Assembly (NCBI RefSeq): GCF_001634285.1
Contig: NZ_CP015438.1
Location: forward strand, 813,501-877,500
Reading direction: 5' to 3'
Length of the DNA stretch: 64,000 nucleotides
DNA from: Anoxybacillus amylolyticus
GTDB taxonomy: Bacteria; Bacillota; Bacilli; Bacillales; Anoxybacillaceae
Shown: in pieces, positions 25,677-34,124 of the stretch
How the letters are laid out: each line of letters starts with the position of its first letter
Numbering within the stretch: position 1 is the stretch's first letter
The notes under the pieces: model-generated
What the model was told of the DNA's origin: nothing
Database searches by the model: none
What the model saw: the letters and a program-made list of their open reading frames with translations, nothing else
Position numbers and translations under genes: made by a program

Positions 25677-25802
25677 ACTTAAAATCCCAAACCCTTTACA
25701 CTTTTATGTATAACCATTATAACATGTACGATAGTAATTACTAAAGCTACTTCATCATGGAAAATAACAGAAAAGTTCGAAAAACAGAGGGAGCTGAAAC
25801 AA

Positions 25803-27251
25803 TTGAACATTGGCTGGAACTTTGATAACAGTTACGCTCGGTTGCCGGAGCGGTTTTTTACGAGGATTCACCCAACGCCTGTCAGCGCACCGCAGCTTGT
25901 GGTGCTCAATCGTTCGCTTGCGGAGGAGCTGGGGCTAAATGCAGAGGCGTTAGCGAGCGAAGAAGGAGTGGCGGTGTTTGCGGGGAATCGCATTCCGGAA
26001 GGGGCGGAACCGTTAGCGCAGGCGTATGCTGGGCATCAGTTTGGCCATTTTAATATGCTTGGCGATGGGCGCGCGATTTTGCTTGGCGAGCATGTGACGC
26101 CAAACGGAGAGCGGGTCGATATTCAGCTGAAAGGGGCAGGTCGGACGCCATATTCGCGCGGTGGGGATGGTCGTGCGGCGCTTGGTCCGATGCTTCGTGA
26201 GTACATCATTAGCGAGGCGATGCACGCGCTTCGTATTCCGACAACGCGCAGTTTAGCGGTTGTGACAACAGGAGAAGTCATCATTCGGGAGACGGAATTG
26301 CGGGGCGCGGTATTGACGCGCATCGCTGCGAGCCATTTGCGTGTCGGGACGTTTCAATATGCGGCGCATTGGGGGACGTTGGAAGAATTGAAAGCGTTAT
26401 CTGATTATGCGTTACAACGGCATTTTCCCGGCTTTGAAAATGTTTCGAACCGCTATCTTTTCTTGCTTGAGGAAGTGATGAAGCGGCAGGCAGCACTTGT
26501 GGCAAAATGGCAATTAGTTGGATTCGTTCATGGCGTGATGAATACCGACAATATGACGATTAGCGGAGAAACGATTGATTACGGACCGTGTGCATTCATG
26601 GATGTGTATGATCCAGCAACAGTGTTTAGTTCCATTGACACGCAAGGGCGGTATGCGTATGGCAATCAGCCGTATATTGCGGGCTGGAACATCGCCCGCT
26701 TGGCAGAAAGTCTTTTGCCGCTTTTACATGATGAAGAAGAAAAAGCGATCGAGCTTGCGCAAGAGGTGATTGAGCGGTTTCCAAAGTTATATGAAACGTA
26801 TTGGTTACAAGGAATGCGGGCAAAACTTGGGCTTTGTACGGAAGAAGAGGAAGATAAAAAGCTGATCGGTGAGCTTCTTCATCTGATGTATACGCATCGC
26901 GCGGATTATACGAATACGTTTCGGGCCTTAACGTTAGAGGAATGGGAAGGGGCGTTTTGCACGGAGGAATTTCGAGACTGGCATACACGTTGGCAAGCAA
27001 GAGTAAATAGACAGGACATGACAAAAGATGAAGTGCAACAGTTGATGCGCCTAAATAATCCTGCGATTATCCCGCGCAACCATCGCGTAGAAGAAGCGTT
27101 AGAAGCAGCTGTCGAACGGGGGGATTGCAGCGTGATGGAGCGATTGCTTCATGCCCTTTCTCACCCTTATGCGTACACGAAAGAACAGGAAGAATATGCC
27201 AAGCCCCCTGCACCGTCTGATCGACCATATCGGACGTTTTGTGGGACGTGA
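25803..27251 (+). CDS. selO: Protein adenylyltransferase SelO (YdiU family)
   Basis: A 482-residue SelO/YdiU pseudokinase-fold protein. Signature regions: [18 protein letters not shown] (about 76-93), [20 protein letters not shown] (about 108-127), and [15 protein letters not shown] with the metal-binding N/D residues (about 242). SelO transfers AMP from ATP to Ser/Thr/Tyr hydroxyls of proteins and is linked to redox stress. The C-terminus carries a Cys where some family members have selenocysteine or Cys. The start is TTG 25803 after GAGGGAG. It marks the right flank of the accessory island. Confidence 0.92.
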   Translation: MNIGWNFDNSYARLPERFFTRIHPTPVSAPQLVVLNRSLAEELGLNAEALASEEGVAVFAGNRIPEGAEPLAQAYAGHQFGHFNMLGDGRAILLGEHVTPNGERVDIQLKGAGRTPYSRGGDGRAALGPMLREYIISEAMHALRIPTTRSLAVVTTGEVIIRETELRGAVLTRIAASHLRVGTFQYAAHWGTLEELKALSDYALQRHFPGFENVSNRYLFLLEEVMKRQAALVAKWQLVGFVHGVMNTDNMTISGETIDYGPCAFMDVYDPATVFSSIDTQGRYAYGNQPYIAGWNIARLAESLLPLLHDEEEKAIELAQEVIERFPKLYETYWLQGMRAKLGLCTEEEEDKKLIGELLHLMYTHRADYTNTFRALTLEEWEGAFCTEEFRDWHTRWQARVNRQDMTKDEVQQLMRLNNPAIIPRNHRVEEALEAAVERGDCSVMERLLHALSHPYAYTKEQEEYAKPPAPSDRPYRTFCGT

Positions 27252-27404
27252 GATGTGTTTCAACACTTTATTGAATAAAAAGAGGATAGAAAATTTTTAT
27301 GGCAGCCTTTATTTAGGTAAAATTTAACAGTGAACAAAGACTATCTCAAGAGGTTGTTGAATTATAGTTTTACGGGGTTGTTTCTTCGTACGTATAATAT
27401 GTAA

Positions 27405-27431
27405 GGGTGTCCCGTTATTTTAGGGACACCC
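27405..27431. terminator. Hairpin terminator next to the small membrane protein gene
   Basis: Perfect 9-bp GGGTGTCCC/GGGACACCC stem just after the stop of the leftward gene at 27433. The 150 bases between selO and this hairpin show no gene. Confidence 0.6.
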
Positions 27432-27432
27432 T

Positions 27433-27651
27433 CTATTTGCGATATCGCTCTCCACCGTACCGATGCAAATCGTCCACTTTTTTCATGGAATACCACTGTC
27501 CGACCGACAACGATAGAACCATAAACACACTGCCAACCGCAAACCCAACTTTGTAATAGCCTACGAAAAAGAGCAAAAAGGAACTGATAAGTGAGACAAG
27601 CAAGATAGCGATTAGCCACGTTTTCATTTTTTCTTTTCTTTTTCCCTCCAT
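27433..27651 (-). CDS. Small membrane protein with two transmembrane helices
   Basis: A 72-residue protein: basic N-terminus MEGKRKEKMKTW, hydrophobic segments at about 13-31 and 36-52, and a charged tail ending ERYRK. ATG 27651 has GGAGGATG upstream. The overlapping frame at 27362-27694 has no such features and is discarded. Family not recognised. Confidence 0.6.
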   Translation of the reverse strand: MEGKRKEKMKTWLIAILLVSLISSFLLFFVGYYKVGFAVGSVFMVLSLSVGQWYSMKKVDDLHRYGGERYRK

Positions 27652-27811
27652 TAGGCATCCTCCATGTGTGAAAAGATAATTTTATCATAACCAATTAGAA
27701 AGATAGCTTCAAGGAGAGTAAATGTGGGGAAGGTGAGCCAAAGAATGGTCACTCTTCCTCATCTTGAAGTAGTAACTATGTAAATGCGTGTGAATATAAT
27801 ATGTAGTTGTT

Positions 27812-28168
27812 TTATTTATTGTTTATGGAAGTAGTTTGGTTGTGTTCAACCAAGGAGATAATATCTTTGATAATGCGATAAACATGGATTTTTTGTTTTT
27901 CATCCAACTTTTTTAATAGAGTGATAATTTCTTGATCAATACCATCCAATGTTTCCTCCTGTTCATGTACAAGCCAATCGATAGACACGTTCAATACTTT
28001 GCTTATGGGAATGATGACATCTATTCTTGGTGTGACAACCCCGTTAATCACTTTGCTAATCGTACTTTTTGGTTGTCCAGTTTTTTCGATTAAGTCTTTT
28101 TGCTTCATATTCAATTCTTTTAGCCGCTTTTTTATTTGTTTGCTTAATACTTGCTTCACATCGTTCAC
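27812..28168 (-). CDS. XRE-family transcriptional regulator
   Basis: A 118-residue protein with an N-terminal Cro/C1-type helix-turn-helix at residues about 10-65 (LKELNMKQKDLIEKTGQPKS, then TISKVINGVVTPRIDVI) and a helical C-terminal part (ITLLKKLDEKQKIHVYRIIKDI) that likely mediates dimerisation. It lies alone, with 660 bases of non-coding DNA before the divergent EAL gene. The palindrome at 28284-28299 is a candidate operator. Targets unknown. Confidence 0.85.
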   Translation of the reverse strand: MNDVKQVLSKQIKKRLKELNMKQKDLIEKTGQPKSTISKVINGVVTPRIDVIIPISKVLNVSIDWLVHEQEETLDGIDQEIITLLKKLDEKQKIHVYRIIKDIISLVEHNQTTSINNK

Positions 28169-28241
28169 GAAAATTCAATCCTTTCAGAAAAAGGTAATAA
28201 AATATCCTTTTTTGGTTATTTTTTTGTTGAAAAATTCCTAA

Positions 28242-28829
28242 TAAGGAACTATAATGTGAGTTAAGAGGAAAAAATATGCTATATTGTCGTTTTCGACAAC
28301 CGTTTATCTATTGTGTATGAAAAGCGTTTTTTAATTTTATATATCGATTTATTATAATAAAAGGAGTGGTTTTTCCATATAAAACCGAGTTAACGTTTTA
28401 TTATGAGTAAGGCAACAGCTATTGGATATGTTCTCATAAGACCATTTCCTGTCGGTTGTTCATGATATAAACTGAATAATAAAGATCGGAATCAGTGCTT
28501 GCACATCTACTATCTCGCTTATGTTTGCCTGCATATAGAATAGGTGCTTTAGTGTAAAAGTAGCTGATTTTATTGATTTTGTTCTGATATTTTTTAAAAT
28601 TTAGTCTTTACCAAACAAATGGATTAGTAATATGTTTTTCTGTGAAAACAATCATTCCTTGAACGGTTATTTTCATGTTTGGTGGCGAGAAAAACTTCTT
28701 CAAGGGTGGTTTTTAAAAAAGCGTTAAATATATTTTACCATTTCCTTAAAAAGTCCTTCATTTCAAATTTTTATAAAAAACATAGGTTTTTAGTATGAGG
28801 GAAATTTAGCTTAAATAGAGGTCGCAGCT
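28242..28829. other. Long AT-rich intergenic region between the XRE and EAL genes
   Basis: About 590 bases with no convincing gene. Besides the palindrome at 28284-28299 it contains an inverted repeat CCTTGAA (28657-28663)/TTCAAGG (28699-28705). A 20-codon frame from ATG 28403 lacks a ribosome site. The length suggests a long 5' UTR or several regulatory sites upstream of the EAL gene. Confidence 0.5.
28284..28299. promoter_or_regulatory. Perfect palindrome, candidate operator of the XRE regulator
   Basis: TTGTCG TTTT CGACAA, about 115 bases upstream of the XRE start codon. Dyad spacing is suitable for a Cro/C1-type dimer. Confidence 0.4.
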
Positions 28830-29564
28830 ATGGAAAGTAACATGACTATCAGAGATATTATAGTGAATCAGTTGTTCGAGAATGTGTTCCAACCAATCTA
28901 TCGTTTGATTGATTGGGATATTATTGGATACGAGAGCTTATTCCGCTGTCCATTTGTTTCTAATCCTGAGGAATTTTTTTTGTATGTTAATGAGCATGGC
29001 AGTATTTATAATCTTGATATTGCTTCCATAGTAAATTCGCTGAAACAATTTTCTATATATAATAAATCTGTTTCATATAATGTATGTTTATTTTTAAATG
29101 TGTACCCATCTACGATCGCAATGCCTTTTTTTCCGCAAGTGATGAATCAGTTAGTCAAAAATGTTTCTTTGCTTCATCAACAAGTGATTTTAGAAATTAA
29201 CGAATCGGAGAAAGTGGAGAATCTAGATAAGGTATTGAGTAACATATATTTGCTAAAAGAACAGGGGTTTCTTATTGCGGTTGATGATTTAGGAAAACGG
29301 GACTGTTCGCTACAACTATTCATCGAAATAGGACCGAGTGTCATAAAAGTGGATCGATCATTTGCGAAAAATTTATCCAAAGATACAAAAAAACAAAGAT
29401 ATTTGTCATCAGTTGTCCAGCTTTTTGGAAAGGATACAAAAATCGTATTGGAAGGAATTGAAACAGAAGAAGATTTTCAGTGTGCGAAATGGTTAGGTGT
29501 TTCCTATGGTCAAGGATATTATTTAGGAAAACCAAGCAAGTTAAGCGTGAAAACAGCATTGTAA
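28830..29564 (+). CDS. EAL-domain protein (c-di-GMP phosphodiesterase)
   Basis: A 244-residue protein that is one EAL domain without a sensor. The usual EAL signature reads YESLFR (residues about 34-39), with the first catalytic glutamate kept. Other site residues are present: Asn in FLNVYP, Glu in LEINESE, two Asp in VDDLGK, Lys in IKVDRS, Glu in LEGIET and Gln in GQGYYLG. It could therefore hydrolyse cyclic di-GMP; loop changes from the consensus leave a binding-only role possible. ATG 28830 follows AGAGG. A terminator separates it from the LuxR-type gene. Confidence 0.85.
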   Translation: MESNMTIRDIIVNQLFENVFQPIYRLIDWDIIGYESLFRCPFVSNPEEFFLYVNEHGSIYNLDIASIVNSLKQFSIYNKSVSYNVCLFLNVYPSTIAMPFFPQVMNQLVKNVSLLHQQVILEINESEKVENLDKVLSNIYLLKEQGFLIAVDDLGKRDCSLQLFIEIGPSVIKVDRSFAKNLSKDTKKQRYLSSVVQLFGKDTKIVLEGIETEEDFQCAKWLGVSYGQGYYLGKPSKLSVKTAL

Positions 29565-29602
29565 AATAGACTCCATGCAATGTTCAAACGCTATTTTTTA
29601 TG

Positions 29603-29628
29603 AATAGGTCTATGAACCTATTTTTTTT
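29603..29628 (+). terminator. Terminator after the EAL gene
   Basis: AATAGGT/ACCTATT stem and a run of eight T. Confidence 0.75.
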
Positions 29629-29677
29629 ATGATTGAGTATTGAATGTTAAACTATATTTTAGAAAAGAGGGATTAAA

Positions 29678-31315
29678 TTGGATACGGGGGAATTGCTGCA
29701 AAGTATTCAAAATGCCTATGCTTCTCTTATCGGTTTACCAATTGTGATAATCGATTCTTCAAAAACATCGATAACATCGATTTCTCATATAAATGACTTT
29801 AGTAAAGAGATGATATGTTCAGTGCAAGAAGAAATACAAATGATGCTTTCAAAAAATTGGGATGATTATTTACAGCTAACATCGCCTATGATGATAGACG
29901 CTGTTTTTGATGGAGTGAAAGCAATTATCGCGCCGATTATTGTGGAAGAACAAGTTCGTTATTTAATCTGGGGAGGACCATTTTTGCTATTTGGAGGAAA
30001 AGAAAAACTTAAAAACAACGTACGGTTTGCAGAAATTATTCAAACAGCAAGTGAATATTCCTTATTGAATATCCAAACAAAAATGCAGATGATGAAAGAA
30101 ATGGCACATGTGTGCTCTCGTTTAGTCGAAGCAGAACAAAAGCAAGAAAAAAGTACAGAACAATTGAGAAAATGGTATCAAGTAGCTGAATGGTCTTTAT
30201 GGAAAACAGATTTCATCGAATCGTATTTACACTTATTTCGAAATTTACATGCTTCCATTGACATAGTCGCTTATGCAGAACGGACAGAGGAGAAATATTT
30301 CATCATCCAAGAAGTTTCAAGCCGAGAAGAAGAGAAAAAATGGCTAGGAGCCGTTTACTCTATCGATCATCCAGTCGTAAGTTGGATTGTACAGAAAGGG
30401 CGACCATTATATTTAGAACATATAGAAAGAAAGTGGCAGTTTGCCGATTCTCTTCATAAAAATAGTGAATTAAAAACACTGTACCTTTATCCTATTAAGG
30501 ATGGAGAATCGGTTTCAGGTTGTATTTTTGTCGGGAGTAAAGAAAAAGTACGGCTTTCTGAAGAAATAAAAGAGAAGGGTCGTTTACTTACAAAATTTAT
30601 CGAATTATTACGATGTTGCCAAGAATCATCTCTTGTAAAAAAGCAATTTTCCAAGTTAGAAAAGTTAAGTAAGTTAATGGAAAAAAAACGTATCGATGAA
30701 ATGATGCAAATGGCAGCAGATTTATCATGCGATTTAGTAGACGGGGAACGTAGTACTCTTGTTCTCCAGAAAGGCGATGAGAAAAAAATATTCACGAGTA
30801 GTAAACGAAATCTCGTTTATCGAGGACGTGATGAATCCAGAGAGAAGTTTTCCCAAGACATTCTGTTCCAGCAACCAAATAAATCGATTATCGAACGTCC
30901 ATTTTTTGTTAATGAACATCTTCAAGGCATAGTAACAGTGCAATTAGAGAAAAGGGAGGTGACAAAAGAGCAAGAGCTAAGCCTTTCTTTATTAGTGGCG
31001 TGGTTAAAAACGTTTTTAGAGCACTCGTTTTCTTCTCAGCAAGAAACAGCATCTAATATAGCTCAACAGTATTTTTCACAAATATTAACACCGAGAGAAA
31101 TGGACGTACTAAAACACCTTATCGAGGGGTGTAGTAATAATGAAATTGCTGCGAAATTATATGTGAGTGTACATACAGTTAAAAACCATATCACAAATAT
31201 TTTCCAAAAATTAGAAGTGAAAGATCGTTCGCAACTCATAGCAATGGTTTATCAATTGAACTTCGAAAGAAACATGCCTTCTGTATTTTTTAATGAAAAA
31301 GACGGATGCCAGTGA
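29678..31315 (+). CDS. LuxR-type transcriptional regulator with N-terminal sensor domains
   Basis: A 545-residue protein. Residues about 1-140 resemble the PocR ligand-binding domain (LLQSIQNAYASLIGLPIVII, later LIWGGPFLLFG). The middle (about 170-330 and 345-450) looks like two GAF-type domains linked by a helical segment. The C-terminus (about 475-535) is a LuxR/GerE helix-turn-helix: LTPREMDVLKHLIEGCSNNE followed by SVHTVKNHITNIFQKL. It probably senses a small ligand and activates genes; it has no kinase or receiver domain. The start is TTG 29678 after AAGAGGG. It follows the EAL gene on the same strand but after a terminator. Confidence 0.8.
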   Translation: MDTGELLQSIQNAYASLIGLPIVIIDSSKTSITSISHINDFSKEMICSVQEEIQMMLSKNWDDYLQLTSPMMIDAVFDGVKAIIAPIIVEEQVRYLIWGGPFLLFGGKEKLKNNVRFAEIIQTASEYSLLNIQTKMQMMKEMAHVCSRLVEAEQKQEKSTEQLRKWYQVAEWSLWKTDFIESYLHLFRNLHASIDIVAYAERTEEKYFIIQEVSSREEEKKWLGAVYSIDHPVVSWIVQKGRPLYLEHIERKWQFADSLHKNSELKTLYLYPIKDGESVSGCIFVGSKEKVRLSEEIKEKGRLLTKFIELLRCCQESSLVKKQFSKLEKLSKLMEKKRIDEMMQMAADLSCDLVDGERSTLVLQKGDEKKIFTSSKRNLVYRGRDESREKFSQDILFQQPNKSIIERPFFVNEHLQGIVTVQLEKREVTKEQELSLSLLVAWLKTFLEHSFSSQQETASNIAQQYFSQILTPREMDVLKHLIEGCSNNEIAAKLYVSVHTVKNHITNIFQKLEVKDRSQLIAMVYQLNFERNMPSVFFNEKDGCQ

Positions 31316-31365
31316 AGAAAGTGTATTATATAATAAAATCAACAACAACTTGAAAGGTGAGCACC

Positions 31366-31578
31366 ATGAAAGCCTACCGCGTGTGCTGGCATTCGTTAGT
31401 GGAAGATGGGAGTATGTTGGAAGGGAGAAGTCTTGTGTACGCTGATTCGCCAGAAGAAGCGGCGGAGCAAGTTGTGTGGAAAAAGACGAAAGAGTATCGT
31501 TTGAAGCCAGAATGGATGCGCGTTGAATCAGTGACGGAAATTCCGAGTTTGCATACTGAGCAAAAGGCGGCCCTATAA
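31366..31578 (+). CDS. Hypothetical small protein (70 aa)
   Basis: A 70-residue soluble protein, MKAYRVCWHSLVEDGSMLEG onward, with SPEEAAEQVVWKK and LKPEWMRVESV. ATG 31366 is preferred to the in-frame ATG at 31357 because of AAAGGTGAG. It has its own terminator. The YRVxW...VYADSPEEAAEQ pattern looks like a small alpha/beta fold; no family assigned. Confidence 0.65.
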   Translation: MKAYRVCWHSLVEDGSMLEGRSLVYADSPEEAAEQVVWKKTKEYRLKPEWMRVESVTEIPSLHTEQKAAL

Positions 31579-31595
31579 CCAAAGCCGCCTTTTCT
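31562..31595 (+). terminator. Terminator after the 70-residue protein gene
   Basis: AAAAGGCGGC/GCCGCCTTTT hairpin with T tail; also usable by the convergent yfhD. Confidence 0.8.
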
Positions 31596-31774
31596 TACTT
31601 GTTCTTTTGCCGAATTCCTGCAGCAGCCGCTCGCGCTTCGGCTTCTAAATCTTCATGGTCGGCAAATTCACGTGAATACTCGGTGTCCATGCCATCTGAT
31701 TTCCATTGCTTTGGTACTTGTGGGAGCGACGATTTGTTTTTATCGCGCGTTTTTTGTCCCCGAGAGCGACCCAT
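31595..31774 (-). CDS. yfhD: YfhD family protein
   Basis: A 59-residue hydrophilic protein beginning MGRSRGQKTRDKNKSSLPQV, with the acidic EYSREFADHEDLEAEARA. This pattern is the YfhD family of Bacillaceae. ATG 31774 follows GAAGGAGGA. Linked to yfhE and yfhF as in B. subtilis. Role unknown; similar small proteins are often forespore-expressed. Confidence 0.8.
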   Translation of the reverse strand: MGRSRGQKTRDKNKSSLPQVPKQWKSDGMDTEYSREFADHEDLEAEARAAAAGIRQKNK

Positions 31775-31854
31775 GTGAATTCCTCCTTCGAGTATTGTTT
31801 GCACTTCACACTTAGGATGACGCAACAGGGAAAAAGTATAAATGGAATATTTTG

Positions 31855-31983
31855 TTAGTGGCGTGCTTTTTTCGTTGTGTACCCACCAGCTTGATCCGCC
31901 ATTTTAAAATCGCGGGCATAACTAACTTCTTGCGCACTAGATAACGTGCTTTTCGTTTTTTCCGCTTTCCGTTTTTCAGCCAT
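31855..31983 (-). CDS. yfhE: YfhE family small protein
   Basis: A 42-residue frame on the minus strand from ATG 31983 (GAGGGATGGAC upstream) to TAA 31855-31857. The product reads MAEKRKAEKTKSTLSSAQEV and continues with YARDFKMADQAGGY, like YfhE. Too short for usual gene callers but supported by the ribosome site and by synteny between yfhD and yfhF. Confidence 0.75.
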   Translation of the reverse strand: MAEKRKAEKTKSTLSSAQEVSYARDFKMADQAGGYTTKKARH

Positions 31984-32046
31984 GTCCATCCCTCACTTTC
32001 TTAAAATGCATTCATATTTTTTCCAATCTCTTTCGTTTTTAAGCAT

Positions 32047-32082
32047 AAAAAAGAACTGTCACGTTTGTGAAACAGTTCCTTT
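32047..32082 (-). terminator. Terminator of the GNAT gene
   Basis: GGAACTGT/ACAGTTC hairpin followed by T run on the minus strand. Confidence 0.75.
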
Positions 32083-32086
32083 TCTG

Positions 32087-32647
32087 CTATGCTTCTTTTC
32101 GTTGCTGTTCCTCTAATAACAGCGGGCAACGCAGTGTATAAAGCGTGTAGTTATCTTTAGAAATTTCGTATAAGTTATAAATGTCTTCCCCTTGGTTAAT
32201 TTGCTCGAACAACGCTTTCCTCGTTTCGTTTGCTAGGGTCACATACGGGAGCTTTTCTGCTGCTTTTGTTGAACGGACATTGACTTTGCGAATGCGCATA
32301 AATACCGTTTGAATCGATAGCTCGTAAAATAGTTCATTGAAAAACGCTTGCTTCGCTCGTTGGTTATAGCCTTGCCCGTGATACGGCTTTCCGAGCCATG
32401 TGCCTAAAAAACCAGCGGCATCTTGAATGTCATATAAATTAATTGTGCCGATCGGATTGCCCCATTCATCGATAATCGTCCGCGAAATGACCTCGCCTCG
32501 TTCTTCTGCTTCGATTGTTTGTTTGGTGACAAACAAAAATTCTTCATACGAATAAGCTTTTTGGCGCACGAAAGGGAAGACCTCAGGGTGCACCATTAAT
32601 TCATAAAGCGCTTGACAATCTTGCAGTTCGCGTTTTTTTAGAATCAT
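32087..32647 (-). CDS. GNAT family N-acetyltransferase (RimJ/RimL type)
   Basis: A 186-residue acetyltransferase. IGTINLYDI (beta4) and the acetyl-CoA loop TWLGKPYHGQGYNQRAKQ (about 95-112, Q/RxxGxG/A type) are recognisable, followed by FMRIRKVNVRSTKAAEKL, the typical N-terminal-amine acetylase end. The final about 45 residues form an extension with many charged residues. Substrate unknown. Its mRNA begins with a structured leader of about 190 bases (32652-32838) that includes the ribosome site, so expression is likely RNA-controlled. Confidence 0.82.
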   Translation of the reverse strand: MILKKRELQDCQALYELMVHPEVFPFVRQKAYSYEEFLFVTKQTIEAEERGEVISRTIIDEWGNPIGTINLYDIQDAAGFLGTWLGKPYHGQGYNQRAKQAFFNELFYELSIQTVFMRIRKVNVRSTKAAEKLPYVTLANETRKALFEQINQGEDIYNLYEISKDNYTLYTLRCPLLLEEQQRKEA

Positions 32648-32851
32648 GTTTCCCTCCTGTTCTGAGGGCAGTTTACACGTGGGAAAACCACCCTCGAAAT
32701 TTTTTAATTTATTTCAATCAAAAAATTTCGGGGTGGGAATCGAACCCACTAGAACCAGCTTTGGGCTGGTGGCGCACCATTTGCCTTCCCTTTATTCACG
32801 ACGATATCCAGTTGTGATATGCACAGCTTTCTTTCATCATACATCATTATA
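32648..32851 (-). ncRNA. Structured leader or small RNA upstream of the GNAT gene
   Basis: From a TATAAT (32846-32851, minus) the RNA would contain an ACCAGC/GCTGGT hairpin (32754-32770), a tRNA T-arm-like hairpin with GTGGG/CCCAC stem and loop TTCGATT (32733-32749), an 11-bp CGAAATTTTTT/AAAAAATTTCG hairpin (32695-32730), and then GAGGG (32691-32695), CCCTC (32664-32668) and the GNAT Shine-Dalgarno GAGGG (32652-32656). CCCTC can pair with either GAGGG. It is not a full tRNA: no matching acceptor strand is found 5'. Confidence 0.5.
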
Positions 32852-32889
32852 CGGAAAAAAGAAATAGCTTTTTTGTTAAGGTTTTGGTG

Positions 32890-33010
32890 ACATGCTCCCA
32901 CCACCTACGCTTCGCTTAGAGGTGGGGGCTTCTCAGGTAATCCCATCTCATGACGGGAAGTTGACTGAGCGATCCCCGTGTGTCCCACGGTTCGAGGACA
33001 AGTTAGGCTA
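32890..33010 (-). ncRNA. Putative TnpB guide (omega/re) RNA scaffold
   Basis: In IS605 systems the RNA bound by TnpB spans the 3' end of tnpB to the right end and continues into flanking DNA as guide. Here this stretch is GC-rich and hairpin-forming and ends in the right-end hairpin. The following minus-strand flank ACCAAAACCTTAACAAAA would be the guide. Inferred by family knowledge only. Confidence 0.5.
32895..32928. repeat. Right-end hairpin of the IS605 element
   Basis: CTCCCACC/GGTGGGGG stem with inner CCACCT/AGGTGG alternative; related in loop sequence to the left-end hairpin. Confidence 0.7.
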
Positions 33011-34112
33011 TCGCTAATCGTTTCATGCCCTCATGTTTGATATTGATTGCCGCATTGACGTCCCTGTCGCTCTCGAATCCACATTCACAGCGGAATGTAC
33101 GCTCAGAAAGCGATAAAGATTCCTTTACTTGACCGCAACATGAACAAGTTTTAGATGACGGAAACCACTTATCTATTTTGATAAGCTTTTTCCCTTGCTC
33201 CTCTAACTTGTATTGGAGAAATGTCGTGAACATCCCCCAGCCGTTGTCATGAACGCTCTTGCCGAAATTCAGAACTTGCGACATCCCTTTCATGTTGAGG
33301 TCTTCGATGACCACGCAATCATAAAGTTTCGCTAATTCGTATGATTTTTTGTGTAGAAAGTCTTTTCGTTGGTTCGCTATTTTCTCATGTAGCTTCGCTA
33401 CTTTCAAACGCTGTTTGTGCCAACGATTAGAACCCTTCTTTCGGCGTGATAATATCCGTTGTTCTTTCGCTAATTTTTCCAATGCTTGCCGATAGAAACG
33501 AGGATAATTGGCTCTCTTACCCTCGCTATCGACATACAGCGTATTCATGGAAAAATCAAGCCCAACAACCGTTTGTATTTCTTTGGGGACAGGTTGATGT
33601 TCGTATTCGGTGAGAATAGAAACATAGTATTTTCCTGTTTTTGTTTTCGTGATCGTACAAGCCTTGATGATATGGTGGGCAGGAATCTCCCGATGTTGCT
33701 TGAACTTGACCCATTTCAGTTTGGGTAACTTGATATAGCCATCTGAAAGTTGAATATTGCCATTGACCACATTTGTGGTGTACGACTGTTTCGCCTTGCG
33801 GTTTTTGAACTTTGGAAATCCAGCACGACCCGAAAAGAAATTTTGAAACGCTTTCTGCAAATTCAATTGGGCGTTTGCTAACGCAAGGCTATCCACTTCT
33901 TTAAGCCAAGGAAACTCCTTTTTGTACTTGGCAGGGGTCGGAAATGTTTGTTTTTTCAAAGCTTCTTTGTCGTCTTTGAACTTTTCATAAATTTGTATGC
34001 GTTCTTCAAGCATTTTGTTATAAACGAAACGGACACAACCGAAGGTTTTGGCAAGCAGCTGTTCTTGTTCTTTTGTTGGGTACAGACGGAATTTATATGA
34101 TTTGTTTACCAT
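33003..34112 (-). CDS. tnpB: TnpB, RNA-guided nuclease of the IS605 family
   Basis: A 369-residue TnpB. N-terminal OrfB helix-turn-helix (MVNKSYKFRLYPTKEQEQLL), then a RuvC-like nuclease with the three acidic residues in place: Asp in VGLDFSMNTL, Glu in VVIEDLNMKG and Asp in SDRDVNAAIN. The zinc ribbon is CSCCGQ ... CECG. No stop or frameshift, so the nuclease is probably active. It begins 12 bases after the stop of the broken tnpA. TnpB cuts DNA next to a TAM using an RNA made from the element's right end. Confidence 0.92.
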   Translation of the reverse strand: MVNKSYKFRLYPTKEQEQLLAKTFGCVRFVYNKMLEERIQIYEKFKDDKEALKKQTFPTPAKYKKEFPWLKEVDSLALANAQLNLQKAFQNFFSGRAGFPKFKNRKAKQSYTTNVVNGNIQLSDGYIKLPKLKWVKFKQHREIPAHHIIKACTITKTKTGKYYVSILTEYEHQPVPKEIQTVVGLDFSMNTLYVDSEGKRANYPRFYRQALEKLAKEQRILSRRKKGSNRWHKQRLKVAKLHEKIANQRKDFLHKKSYELAKLYDCVVIEDLNMKGMSQVLNFGKSVHDNGWGMFTTFLQYKLEEQGKKLIKIDKWFPSSKTCSCCGQVKESLSLSERTFRCECGFESDRDVNAAINIKHEGMKRLAIA

Positions 34113-34124
34113 ATCGACACCACA

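Noticed and set aside
27362..27694. 110-residue frame on the minus strand near 27.5 kb
   Set aside because: Overlaps the better supported 72-residue membrane protein (GGAGGATG, two membrane helices) and shows no protein-like pattern.
28403..28465. Twenty-codon frame MSKATAIGYV in the gap before the EAL gene
   Set aside because: No ribosome site, very short, and no recognisable family; the similarity to a resolvase N-terminus is too weak.
28657..28705. c-di-GMP riboswitch upstream of the EAL gene
   Set aside because: Only a 7-bp inverted repeat with a 35-base loop is present; the conserved GEMM core sequences are absent.
32733..32770. tRNA gene on the minus strand
   Set aside because: A T-arm-like hairpin and an adjacent hairpin are present, but no acceptor-stem 5' strand, D-arm or anticodon arm can be arranged around them; kept as a structured leader instead.
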